Assembly (NCBI RefSeq): GCF_002305895.1
Contig: NZ_CP022203.1
Coordinates: forward strand, 5,124,501 to 5,188,500
Direction of reading: 5' to 3'
Length of the DNA: 64,000 nt
DNA from: Corallococcus macrosporus DSM 14697
Lineage (GTDB): Bacteria; Myxococcota; Myxococcia; Myxococcales; Myxococcaceae
The notes beneath the pieces were generated by a model. That model worked only from the letters and a program-made list of their open reading frames with translations. It was not told where the DNA came from and made no database searches. This document shows positions 9,990-18,202 of this stretch, one piece after another. Position numbers and translations under genes: made by a program. How positions within the stretch are numbered: the first letter of the stretch is position 1; each line of letters opens with the position of its first letter.

Positions 9990-11444
9990 GTGAGCAAGAC
10001 CAGGAAGTGGATCATCTCCGGCAGCGCGGCGCTCCTGCTTGGCGCGGGGGCGTACGTCACCCAGCGCGGCGAGGAGCCCCAGACGCAGGAGCGCTCGGCC
10101 GCGGTGGCGGTGGCGGAGCGCCGGGATATGGAGGTGGTGGCGGAGTCCGCGGGCCTGGTGGAGCCGCTCCGGGTGGTGGAGGTGAAGTCCAAGGCCTCTG
10201 GCGAGGTGCTCAAGGTCCACTTCGACACGGGTGACACCGTGGCCAAGGGCACGCTGCTGGCGGAGATCGAGCCGCGCGACGTGCAGAACGCGCTGGCGCA
10301 GGCCCAGGCCGACCTGGACTCCGCGCGGGTGCGGCTGAACACCACGGAGGCCCAGCGCGCGCGCATGGAGACGCTGCGCAAGGACGGCTACGTGACGCAG
10401 CAGGAGTACGAGACGGCGGTGGACGCGTCCGCCACGGCGCGGGCGGCGAAGGTGCGCGCGGAGACGAACCTGCAGCTCGCGCGGGAGCGCAGCCGCGACG
10501 TCACCATCATCGCCCCCAGCCCTGGCACCATCCTGGAGCGGACCATCCAGCCGGGCGTCATCATCGCCTCCGCCACCAACAACGTGTCCGGCGGCACCGC
10601 GCTGTTCAAGATGGCGGACCTGTCGGTGATGCAGGTGCGCGCCAAGGTGGACGAGACGGACGTCGGGCAGATCAAGCCCGGCCAGACGGCACGCGTCACC
10701 ATGGAGGCCTACCCGGACCGCACCTTCATCGGTGAGGTGGTGAAGATCGAACCGCAGGCGCTGGTGGAGCAGAACGTGACCCTCTTCCCGGTGCTGGTGC
10801 GCCTGGAGAACAAGAACGGCCTGCTGCGCCCGGGCATGAACGCGGAGGTGGCCATTGAAATCTCCCGCCGCCGCAACGCCATCACCGTGCCCAACACCGC
10901 GGTGGTGGGGGTGCGCGAGGCCCGGACCGCGGCCGCCGCGGTGGGCGTGTCCGAGGAGACGATGCGCGCGGTGATGCGGCCGCCGGGCGCGCCGAGCCAG
11001 CCGGCCGCGCCGTCCGGAGCGACGACGGTGTCCGCCGTGGGTGAAGCAGGCGCGGGCGCCACCGCCGCGGTGGCCAGCGGCAACGGGCCGGGCGCGGACG
11101 CGGTGCCCGCCCGGGGGCCGGAGTCCATGGGTGAAGGCCAGGGCGGCGCGGGCGCGGGCCGCGCGGGCCGCCGGATGCGCGAGGCCTCCCAGGGCACGGG
11201 GGACACGCGGCAGGGCGTCGTCTTCGTGCAGGGCCCCACGGGGCCGCAGCCCCGGCGCGTCACCCTGGGCCTGAGCGACTGGGAGAGCACGGAGGTGGTG
11301 AGCGGCCTGGAGGAAGGCGAGCAGGTGGTGCTCATCTCGGTGGCGAAGCTCCAGCAGCAGCAGCAGCAGCGCACCGAGCGGATGCGCCAGATGACGGGCG
11401 GCGTGATTCCCGGCGCGAGCGGCCGCCCGCGGGGCCCGCGCTAG
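9990..11444 (+). CDS. efflux RND/ABC periplasmic adaptor (MacA/HlyD family)
   Basis: A 484-residue membrane-fusion protein linking the inner-membrane ABC complex to the TolC-type channel. A membrane anchor (WIISGSAALLLGAGAYV) is followed by the lipoyl/barrel-sandwich half around ASGEVLKVHFDTGDTVAKG, an alpha-helical hairpin, the second lipoyl half, and a beta-barrel domain (VRAKVDETDVGQIKPGQ). An unusual Gly/Ala/Arg-rich insert of about 90 residues (about 325-415) interrupts the membrane-proximal domain, and a glutamine run (QQQQQQ) sits near the C-terminus. The start is GTG 9990, 45 bp after the ATPase gene. The insert is low-complexity and probably disordered. Confidence 0.9.
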   Translation: MSKTRKWIISGSAALLLGAGAYVTQRGEEPQTQERSAAVAVAERRDMEVVAESAGLVEPLRVVEVKSKASGEVLKVHFDTGDTVAKGTLLAEIEPRDVQNALAQAQADLDSARVRLNTTEAQRARMETLRKDGYVTQQEYETAVDASATARAAKVRAETNLQLARERSRDVTIIAPSPGTILERTIQPGVIIASATNNVSGGTALFKMADLSVMQVRAKVDETDVGQIKPGQTARVTMEAYPDRTFIGEVVKIEPQALVEQNVTLFPVLVRLENKNGLLRPGMNAEVAIEISRRRNAITVPNTAVVGVREARTAAAAVGVSEETMRAVMRPPGAPSQPAAPSGATTVSAVGEAGAGATAAVASGNGPGADAVPARGPESMGEGQGGAGAGRAGRRMREASQGTGDTRQGVVFVQGPTGPQPRRVTLGLSDWESTEVVSGLEEGEQVVLISVAKLQQQQQQRTERMRQMTGGVIPGASGRPRGPR

Positions 11445-11474
11445 TTCCACGTCAAGGAAGGAGGAGGACACGTC

Positions 11475-12680
11475 ATGGGTGAAATCATCCGGGTCGCATT
11501 CGATGCGGTCCTCGCCAACAAGCTGCGCTCGCTGCTGACCATGCTGGGCATCGTCATCGGCATCGCGGCGGTCATCACCATGGTCGCGCTGGGTGAAGGC
11601 GCGCAGCGCTCGGTGGCGCAGCGGCTCCAGGGGCTGGGCACCAACGTCCTCACGGTGCGCCCGGGCCAGTCCTTCACTGGCGGCATGATTCGCGCCCAGG
11701 CGTCGATGACCATCGACGACGCGGAGGCCCTGCGGGAGAACCCGCGCCACATCCAGGCCGTGGCGCCGGAGATCGAGTCGCGCTTCCAGGTGGAGTACGG
11801 CGCGAAGAACGCGAACCTGTCCGTGGTGGGCACCTGGCCGGACTACTTCAAGGTCAACCAGGGGCAGGTCACCGACGGGCGGCTCTTCACGGACGCGGAG
11901 GACAAGGGCCGCCGCCGGGTGGTGGTGCTGGGCGCGCTGGCGGGGGCCCAGTTGGGCCTGACGGACACCGCGGCGCTGGTGGGCGAGTCCATCCGCATCC
12001 GCGGCATCCCGTTCCAGGTCATCGGGGTGCTGGCGGAGAAAGGCGCCCAGGGCTTCAACAACCCGGACGAGAGCCTCTACATCCCCCTGTCCACCGCGCA
12101 GTTCCGCGTCATGGGCAGCGACCGCATCCGCTCCATCGCCGTGCAGGCCGTGAGCGACACGTCCATGGACGACGCGATGGCGGAGATCGACCAGAAGCTC
12201 CGGCGCGAGCACCGGCTGCGGCCGGAGCAGCCCGCGGACTTCAACATCCGCGACCAGGCCTCGCTGCTCAGCACCATGCAGGAGACGACGCAGACGTTCT
12301 CCCTGCTGCTGGCCGGCATCGCCGCCATCTCCCTGTTGGTGGGAGGCATTGGCATCATGAACATCATGCTGGTGTCGGTGACGGAGCGCACGCGCGAGAT
12401 TGGCCTGCGCAAGGCCCTGGGCGCCACGGGCATGGACATCATGCTCCAGTTCCTCGTGGAGTCGCTGGTGCTGTGCCTGGCGGGCGGCACGCTGGGCCTG
12501 CTGCTGGGCATGGGCGGCGCGGCGATGCTCCAGCGCATGGCCGGGTGGACGGTGGTGGTGGCGCCCGAGGCCATCATCGTGGCCATCGCCTTCTCCGCGA
12601 CGGTGGGGGTCTTCTTCGGCATCTGGCCGGCGCGGCGCGCGGCGAGCCTCGCGCCCATCGAATCCCTCCGCTACGAGTAG
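11475..12680 (+). CDS. ABC transporter permease (MacB/FtsX type)
   Basis: A 401-residue permease with the MacB topology. One N-terminal membrane helix (LRSLLTMLGIVIGIAAVITM) is followed by a large periplasmic domain (about residues 45-265). Three C-terminal membrane helices then form the FtsX domain, with the conserved GIMNIMLVSVTERTREIGLR stretch and the ending ARRAASLAPIESLRYE. It completes the TolC-ATPase-MFP-permease exporter. The substrate cannot be read from sequence; related systems move macrolides, lipopeptides or siderophores out of the periplasm. AAGGAGGAGG precedes the ATG. Confidence 0.92.
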   Translation: MGEIIRVAFDAVLANKLRSLLTMLGIVIGIAAVITMVALGEGAQRSVAQRLQGLGTNVLTVRPGQSFTGGMIRAQASMTIDDAEALRENPRHIQAVAPEIESRFQVEYGAKNANLSVVGTWPDYFKVNQGQVTDGRLFTDAEDKGRRRVVVLGALAGAQLGLTDTAALVGESIRIRGIPFQVIGVLAEKGAQGFNNPDESLYIPLSTAQFRVMGSDRIRSIAVQAVSDTSMDDAMAEIDQKLRREHRLRPEQPADFNIRDQASLLSTMQETTQTFSLLLAGIAAISLLVGGIGIMNIMLVSVTERTREIGLRKALGATGMDIMLQFLVESLVLCLAGGTLGLLLGMGGAAMLQRMAGWTVVVAPEAIIVAIAFSATVGVFFGIWPARRAASLAPIESLRYE

Positions 12681-12825
12681 CCAGGGCCGCGACGCCGGGC
12701 GCCTGCCCGTCCGCCGAGCTGGCGGCGGACACGGCGCCCGGACCCAGGTCCGGCCGGGCCTCCCCTTCCTGGCGGGCACTGCACAGCGTGCAGATGTTTG
12801 CAGGCCCTACACGAGGAGAGAAGGC

Positions 12826-13383
12826 ATGGCGGACGGCAAGCGGATTGCGTGCATCGTGGGCAACGGCTTCGAGGACTCCGAGCTCCGGATTCCCTATGAC
12901 ACGCTGAAGAAGGAGGGCCACGAGGTGGTCCTCATCGGCAAGAAGGCGGGCGAGGAGGTCAAGGGCAAGCAAGGCAAGGAGACGTTCCGCGTGGAGAAGG
13001 GCATCGACGACGTCCAGGTGCAGGACTTCGACATGCTGCTCATCCCCGGCGGCCACTCCCCCGACAACCTCCGGGCCGACGAGCGCTTCGTCCAGTTCGT
13101 GAAGGCGTTCGACGACCGCGGCAAGCTCATCGCGGCGGTGTGCCATGGGCCTCAGCTCTTCATCTCCGCGGGCATCCTGGACGGGCGGACGCTCACCGCG
13201 TGGACGACGATTCAGCATGACCTGAAGCGCATCCCCAACGTCCAGGTGAAGGACGAGGCCGTGGTGCGCGACGCGAACTGGATCACCAGCCGCAAGCCGG
13301 ATGACCTCCAGGACTTCAGCCGGGCCATCGTCGAGGACCTGAAGAGCGCGAGGGCCTCCGAGGGACAGGAAGCGCGCACCTGA
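12826..13383 (+). CDS. DJ-1/PfpI family protein
   Basis: A 185-residue protein of the type 1 glutamine amidotransferase-like fold. The nucleophile elbow AVCHGPQ places Cys at residue 106 followed by His 107, and Glu 19 lies in the N-terminal segment that normally hydrogen-bonds the Cys. The family includes the intracellular protease PfpI and the glyoxalase/deglycase YhbO. LLIPGGHSPDNLR is the typical central motif. The open frame continues upstream through the end of the permease gene, but GAGGAGAG just before ATG 12826 fixes the start. It lies 145 bp after the efflux operon and may be separately transcribed. Confidence 0.9.
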   Translation: MADGKRIACIVGNGFEDSELRIPYDTLKKEGHEVVLIGKKAGEEVKGKQGKETFRVEKGIDDVQVQDFDMLLIPGGHSPDNLRADERFVQFVKAFDDRGKLIAAVCHGPQLFISAGILDGRTLTAWTTIQHDLKRIPNVQVKDEAVVRDANWITSRKPDDLQDFSRAIVEDLKSARASEGQEART

Positions 13384-13391
13384 CGGGGCGT

Positions 13392-13946
13392 CTACTTCCG
13401 GCCGCCGAGGATGTGCTGGAGGAGCTGACGTGAGATGTGCAGCAGCTTCGCGGCCCCGCGGACGCTCCCAGCGGACTTCGCCAGGGCCTCGTCCACCAGC
13501 GTATCGCGGACGAGGCTCTCGAAGCCGTGCAACGGCACCCGCCCCGCGCTCGCTCGCAGCGCGGTGACCAGGTCGGGGGGGCGCGCCAGCGTCTCCAGCC
13601 ACACGGCCTCCAGCCGCGCGAGGTCGAGCGGTTTGGGGAGGAAGGCGCGCACGCCTCCCTGCGCCAGTTGGAAGGCCTGCTCCGCCGTCGCTGACCCGCT
13701 GATGGCGATGACGTGTGGCAGCGGCTCCAACGCGCACAGCGGCGCCAGCAGCTCGGTGCTGTCCCCATCCGGAAGGCTGACATCCAGGATGACGGCGTCC
13801 GGCGCGTCCTGCTGAAGGACGTGACGCGCCGCAGCGAGCGTCGTCACGTGGGTGCACCGCTCGACGCGAGCGCGCAACGCGGCCTCAATCGCGCGCGCCA
13901 GACGCGTGGCGTCCTCGACCACCAGGAGATGTCGGACCTCCCCCAC
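13392..13946 (-). CDS. response regulator with C-terminal Fis-type helix-turn-helix
   Basis: About 184 residues. The receiver domain (HLLVVEDATRLA; phospho-acceptor Asp in AVILDVSLPDGDS; Lys in FLPKPLDL) occupies residues 1-120. A short Fis-like helix-turn-helix closes the protein (AKSAGSVRGAAKLLHISRQL). There is no AAA+ domain, so it cannot activate sigma-54 polymerase; it resembles RegA/PrrA-type regulators. The start is uncertain: GTG 13946 and TTG 13955 are both in frame, and neither has a clear ribosome-binding site. It diverges from a histidine kinase whose ATG is only about 20 bp away, and is probably its partner. Confidence 0.8.
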   Translation of the reverse strand: MGEVRHLLVVEDATRLARAIEAALRARVERCTHVTTLAAARHVLQQDAPDAVILDVSLPDGDSTELLAPLCALEPLPHVIAISGSATAEQAFQLAQGGVRAFLPKPLDLARLEAVWLETLARPPDLVTALRASAGRVPLHGFESLVRDTLVDEALAKSAGSVRGAAKLLHISRQLLQHILGGRK

Positions 13947-13965
13947 CCATGGCAATTTAACATGG

Positions 13966-15297
13966 ATGCCTGAGAGTCCTCGACCGCTGGCGTTCGAGCA
14001 GATGGCGCAGCGCGTGCTGCTCAACGCCTCGAATGAGGGCGAGGCGCTGGTCAGCGGGGTCCGGATTGTCTTCTGCGGACTGATTCTGACCCGCTTCCTG
14101 GTGCTGGGCGGAGTCCACGCCGAGGGCGGAGCGGCGGCGGCATGGCTCCAGCTCCCCCTGTTGCTGGGCAGCATCGCCGTGTCAGCGGCAGCGAGGTGGG
14201 CGGCCCGGCGGCGGCGCTTCGGTGCGGGGCTGCTCGTGACGTCCACGGTGCTGGACGCCGTGGTCGCCCACGTGTCCCTCCTCTCCACCGTGCTCTGGCA
14301 CGGCCCCCACTACACGGGCTTGCTGCGAATGCCAGACCCCGCGGCGGCCATCGCGGTGGCGTTCATCACCGCGCTCCGGCTGTCGCCCGCCGCCGCTTGG
14401 ATTGGGACGGCGGCCAACCTCCTGTTGATGGCGGGTCTGACGTCGCTCGACCTCCACGTCAATGCCGGGAAGGCCACCTACGGGATGAAGGAGCTGATGC
14501 TCCTGTTCATCTTCATCGGCAGCGCGGGTGTCTTGGCTTCGGTGCTTTGTGGTATCGCGCGGCGGCTGGTGCTCGAAGCTGGCACCGCGAGCGCCCACAT
14601 CGAGCGCGCGCGCACCAACCTGCGCGCGCTGCTGCGCGAGCACCACGACGTGCGCACGCTGCTGTCCGCGGCGCGGCTGCGCGCCGACCTCCTCCACCGC
14701 GACCCGCTGGACGCCAGTGCGCCAGGCCATGCGAGCGCCCTGGTCCAGGACCTCGGGGACTTGAGCGGCTTCATCGAAAGCGTGAAGACCCGGGCGCTGG
14801 GCGAGCTGACCCTGATTGAAGATGCGACGGCGGTGAACATGGGCGCCACGCTGCGCCAGGCGGTGGAGGTCGTCCAGGTGAGGTTTCCCCAGGTCCGGTT
14901 CGAGTTGGGAGGCGCGGCGCTGACGCGTGCCTCCGCCAACGACCTCAGCGTCCGGATTGTCGGCGGAGCGCGCGGGCTCACCCACGTGGTCACCAACCTG
15001 TGCGTGAACGCCTGTGAGGGCGATGGCCAGCAAGGCGCGCGCACGGTTCGCATCCGTGTGGAGCCAGAGCCCGCGCGGCACCGCGTCCTGCTCAGCGTGC
15101 GTGACGACGGACCCGGCTTCCGGCCGGGGCTGTTGGAGGGACACCGGCCCCGGGGCGGTACGACCAAGGCCGAGGGGACCGGGCTGGGCATGCTCCTGGT
15201 GAGCGGCCTCGTCGAGGCGAGCGGCGGCGCTCTACACGCCTGGAACCCGCCTGAGGGAGGCGCGCAGGTCGAAGTCACTCTGCCCACCAGCGCATAG
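13966..15297 (+). CDS. membrane-bound histidine kinase, probable partner of the divergent regulator
   Basis: A 443-residue protein with about six membrane helices in residues 30-200, a layout like RegB/PrrB redox kinases. The dimerisation segment contains REHHDVRTLLSAARL (His 226/227), a plausible phosphorylation site although not a classical HExxNP box. The ATPase domain is clear: NLCVNACEGDG, DDGPGFRPG and GTGLGMLL. It is transcribed divergently from the Fis-type response regulator, which mirrors RegB/RegA pairing. The tail overlaps the convergent DUF4105 gene by 23 bases. The redox-sensing Cys of RegB is not evident, so the signal remains open. Confidence 0.82.
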   Translation: MPESPRPLAFEQMAQRVLLNASNEGEALVSGVRIVFCGLILTRFLVLGGVHAEGGAAAAWLQLPLLLGSIAVSAAARWAARRRRFGAGLLVTSTVLDAVVAHVSLLSTVLWHGPHYTGLLRMPDPAAAIAVAFITALRLSPAAAWIGTAANLLLMAGLTSLDLHVNAGKATYGMKELMLLFIFIGSAGVLASVLCGIARRLVLEAGTASAHIERARTNLRALLREHHDVRTLLSAARLRADLLHRDPLDASAPGHASALVQDLGDLSGFIESVKTRALGELTLIEDATAVNMGATLRQAVEVVQVRFPQVRFELGGAALTRASANDLSVRIVGGARGLTHVVTNLCVNACEGDGQQGARTVRIRVEPEPARHRVLLSVRDDGPGFRPGLLEGHRPRGGTTKAEGTGLGMLLVSGLVEASGGALHAWNPPEGGAQVEVTLPTSA

Positions 15298-16591
15298 GTC
15301 CGCGGGCGCCTCCCTTCAAGCCGGGAGCGGGCCCCACCGCGAAGGGCGGCACGGACGGCCGGCGCAACCGCCAGGCGTGAGCGAGTCCCAGCCCGAGGTT
15401 CGCCACCAGAAACAAGGCCATGGGCCCGCGGTTGTCCTGATCGAACGCGGGCAAGAGCTTGAGCGCCACCGCCAGCACCGAGCCCGCGACGAGCAGCCAG
15501 ACACATCGGCGCGCCCAGCGCTCCGCGCGCTCGCCGCCAAACATCATGAGGACGCCCAACGGAAGCAGCCCGAAGGCGAGCGGATTGGCCAGCAGCAAGT
15601 TCTCGTTGCGCTGCATGACGTCGAGTCTGGAGAACACCATCAGGCCACACAGCGCCATGCCGGCCGCGCCGAGCGTGAGCCCGAACACAGCGTGATAGAG
15701 GCCGAAGAGGATCCGGAACGCCGGCCGCGTGCCACGCCCGCGCAGGAACGCGAGGAGGACGGCGAGAACCGCGCCTCCAGCGCCAGGCCCCCAGGTGACG
15801 CCCCCTGCCCCGCCAGCGCCGGGAGGAACGGACACGGAGGGGGACGGGGGCGAGGCCCCCTCGCGCGCCACCAGCAGGGTGCGCCCGCCGAAGCCATCCA
15901 CGACGGACACGCCCTCGAGCAACCTCGCGAGCTCCCGAGGCAGGAAGGCCTCCTCCCACTGGGTCGCGGGCGCGTCCACGTCGTCATTCAGCCATAACAT
16001 CAGGAGCCACTCAGCCACCGGATGCGAATGAACATAGGGTTGGAGCAGCGCTCGCTGGGTGCCTCGCGCCGGCGCAGTCAACGCCTGCCGGAGCGCGCCC
16101 CCCAAGGCCTCATCAAGGACATCCCGCACCCGCGTCGCGCAGTTGTCCCTGAGCGGGTGATAGGCATACTCCCTTGATGCGGGCAGGACGTCATGCTCCA
16201 GCCGCGCCAGGAGCCGCTGGCGCTGCGCAACCGTGAGCGCGAGCTCCTGCACGCCAATGGACCGCGCCAGCGCGCGGTACAACAGGAAGGTCCGCTCCAC
16301 GGACAGGCGCGCCGCCCAGAATGTCGGCCGCCCCAGGAGGAAGGGAACCGGCCCGCCATTCCCGATGGACGTGGTGCCATAGCTGTAGAGGAACCCCGTG
16401 CCCAGGCGCGTGTCCTCGACCCACAGCGCGCTGTGCCCGAAGCGCTGGTGCAGGTCCGCGCCGGGGCCAATGGTCACCAGCCGGACGCGCAGGGCCTCGG
16501 GATGACCGCCATAGCCCTCGGGTGGGGGCGCGGCCAACGCCGCCGCGGGGAACAGGGCCACGACCAGGATGAGCACCGCGTGTCTCGCCAT
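15275..16591 (-). CDS. DUF4105 (Lnb-like) membrane protein
   Basis: A 438-residue protein. A signal peptide (AVLILVVALFPAAALAAPP) leads into a periplasmic domain resembling DUF4105: VRLVTIGPGADLHQRFGHSALWV and the later DNCATRVRDVLDEAL, whose conserved His and Cys suggest a papain-like (NlpC/P60-related) active site. After a Pro/Gly linker come about five membrane helices (residues 275-430). Families of this layout are annotated only as domains of unknown function; a cell-wall or lipid-linked role is speculation. The MARHAVLI start (16591) is chosen over an upstream ATG because it begins the signal peptide. Confidence 0.75.
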   Translation of the reverse strand: MARHAVLILVVALFPAAALAAPPPEGYGGHPEALRVRLVTIGPGADLHQRFGHSALWVEDTRLGTGFLYSYGTTSIGNGGPVPFLLGRPTFWAARLSVERTFLLYRALARSIGVQELALTVAQRQRLLARLEHDVLPASREYAYHPLRDNCATRVRDVLDEALGGALRQALTAPARGTQRALLQPYVHSHPVAEWLLMLWLNDDVDAPATQWEEAFLPRELARLLEGVSVVDGFGGRTLLVAREGASPPSPSVSVPPGAGGAGGVTWGPGAGGAVLAVLLAFLRGRGTRPAFRILFGLYHAVFGLTLGAAGMALCGLMVFSRLDVMQRNENLLLANPLAFGLLPLGVLMMFGGERAERWARRCVWLLVAGSVLAVALKLLPAFDQDNRGPMALFLVANLGLGLAHAWRLRRPSVPPFAVGPAPGLKGGARGPMRWWAE

Positions 16592-16750
16592 CCCGGAGCA
16601 ATGCCTCACGCCAGCGGAGTCAGGGCAGTGCAAGAAGATTGGCAGTGTTCACGCGAAGCGCGTCAAGGCAGGGTGCCTGTCGGCTCGCGGGCCTCGCGCA
16701 CCGAGCCAATGACACACACCCGACTCCAAACCCGCAGGGAGCCGTCCCAT

Positions 16751-17272
16751 ATGAACACGACCCGCACCCCCAACACGTATTCCAGGCGCTTCGTCGCCGC
16801 CCTCTCGGCCACCCTGGCCCTGGCCATGCTCGTCATGACCCCGGGCCAGGCACACGCCGTGGATGGTGATCGGCTGGTGACGCATCTGCGTATCCGCATC
16901 ATCACGGGCAGCGACGATCTCCGGCAGGCGAGCAACGCCTTCGCCGAGTTCAGCTACACGGCGCTCGATGGACGCTACGTTTCCGTCAGCCAGAACATGA
17001 ACTACGGCGCGAACTGGCCCAACGGTTCGACGCGCACCGTGGAGATGGAGCTGCCCGCGAACGTCCTCTACAAGAACATGAACGAGTTCGCGATCCGGTT
17101 TCAATCCGGCCAATCCAACCCGTTCGAGACCGGTGATAACTGGAACCTGAATGACATCCGGGTCAGCGTCGTCCTCGACGACGGCACCGAGACCGTCGTC
17201 GTGCAGGACTCGGGCAACCCCTACCACCGATTCAAGAGCGACGTGAACACCCGGCGCGCCTGGGCGCTCTGA
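16751..17272 (+). CDS. secreted beta-sandwich protein with TGSDDLR...DNWNL motif
   Basis: A 173-residue exported protein. A signal peptide with a basic start (SRRFVAALSATLALAMLVM) probably ends at AHA, residue 36. The mature part reads RIRIITGSDDLRQASNAFAE and later GDNWNLNDIRV, a motif pair that recurs in small secreted domains of actinobacteria and myxobacteria, where I recall versions such as TGGDDLRGG...DNWNLD. The function is unknown; a carbohydrate-binding or PLAT-like beta sandwich would fit. An alternative ATG lies at 16709. Ordinary codon use and no neighbour hint at a pathway. Confidence 0.65.
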   Translation: MNTTRTPNTYSRRFVAALSATLALAMLVMTPGQAHAVDGDRLVTHLRIRIITGSDDLRQASNAFAEFSYTALDGRYVSVSQNMNYGANWPNGSTRTVEMELPANVLYKNMNEFAIRFQSGQSNPFETGDNWNLNDIRVSVVLDDGTETVVVQDSGNPYHRFKSDVNTRRAWAL

Positions 17273-17299
17273 GGTCACCGCGGGAGCGCCTGGCCGGCG

Positions 17300-18055
17300 T
17301 CAGGTCCCTCCCCGCTCGAAGGCGCCCACGTCCCGGTAGTACCGCTCCACCTGCGCCTGGGTCGACTCCTGGGTATAGACCTCCGGGCGCGGGTGCTCGA
17401 TGACGTCGAGGAGGACCTCCGCGGCATCCTCGACGCGCTGAGCGCCCGGCAACGCGCGTGAGTCCGGCCCGCCGCCCAGGGCGTTGTCTCCGAAAGGCGT
17501 GGCGACCACGCCGGGCATCACCACCGTCACGGTGATGCCCGGGTGCGTCTCACGCAGCTCCTGCCGCAGGCACGCGCTGAGCGCGTTGAGCGCGTGCTTC
17601 GCTGCGCTGTACGCCGACCGGTGCGGCACGATGGGCAGCCGTCCGAGGGTGCTGGAGACGTTCACCACCTGCCCCGCGTCTCGCGCCTGGAAGTGCGGCA
17701 GCACCGCCTGCATGCCGTAGAGCGCGCTGTTCACGTTGTCGCGCCACATGGCCTCCAGGTCCGCGTCGGTGAGCTCCGCCACGGAGCGGGTGATGCCCCG
17801 GCCCGCGTTGTTCACCCAGACGTCGATGCGGCCGAAGCGAGCGAGCGCCGCGTCGCGGAGCCGCTCCATGTCCGCGCGCCGCGTCGCGTCCGTGACCACC
17901 GCGAGCGCGTCGGGCCCGCACCGCGCGGCCACCGCTTCGAGCTCCGCCTTCCGGCGCGCGGCCAGCACCAGCCGGGCCCCCTTCTCGGCCGCCTGCCACG
18001 CCAGCTCCGCGCCGATGCCACTGCTCGCCCCGGTGATGACGATGACCTTGTCCAT
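17300..18055 (-). CDS. SDR-family NAD(P)-dependent oxidoreductase
   Basis: A 251-residue short-chain dehydrogenase. It shows the cofactor motif TGASSGIG at residues 8-15, NNAG, the structural Ser in VNVSSTLGRL and the catalytic pair YSAAK. The early basic residue in AARRKAELEAV favours NADP(H). The long C-terminal segment (EVYTQESTQAQVERYY) resembles classical SDRs that act on ketones or acyl intermediates, but the substrate cannot be assigned. It stands alone, convergent with the secreted protein gene and divergent from the metallophosphoesterase gene. Confidence 0.9.
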   Translation of the reverse strand: MDKVIVITGASSGIGAELAWQAAEKGARLVLAARRKAELEAVAARCGPDALAVVTDATRRADMERLRDAALARFGRIDVWVNNAGRGITRSVAELTDADLEAMWRDNVNSALYGMQAVLPHFQARDAGQVVNVSSTLGRLPIVPHRSAYSAAKHALNALSACLRQELRETHPGITVTVVMPGVVATPFGDNALGGGPDSRALPGAQRVEDAAEVLLDVIEHPRPEVYTQESTQAQVERYYRDVGAFERGGT

Positions 18056-18202
18056 GTCCGCGCTCCTCCCTGAGTGACACTGCCACGCGCGCCTCTATCA
18101 GGGGCTCCGCCCCCTCGCGAGCGCGTCCGCCAGCCGCCGCCCCTGCCCCACGCGCGATGGCCGGCCCGTGTTACCTTGCGGCTTCTTCCCCACCCTGCCC
18201 CC

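Noticed and set aside
9150-12779. A 1209-codon minus-strand open frame over the efflux operon
   Set aside because: Antisense of the TolC, ABC and MFP genes, with Arg/His-rich composition and no domain.
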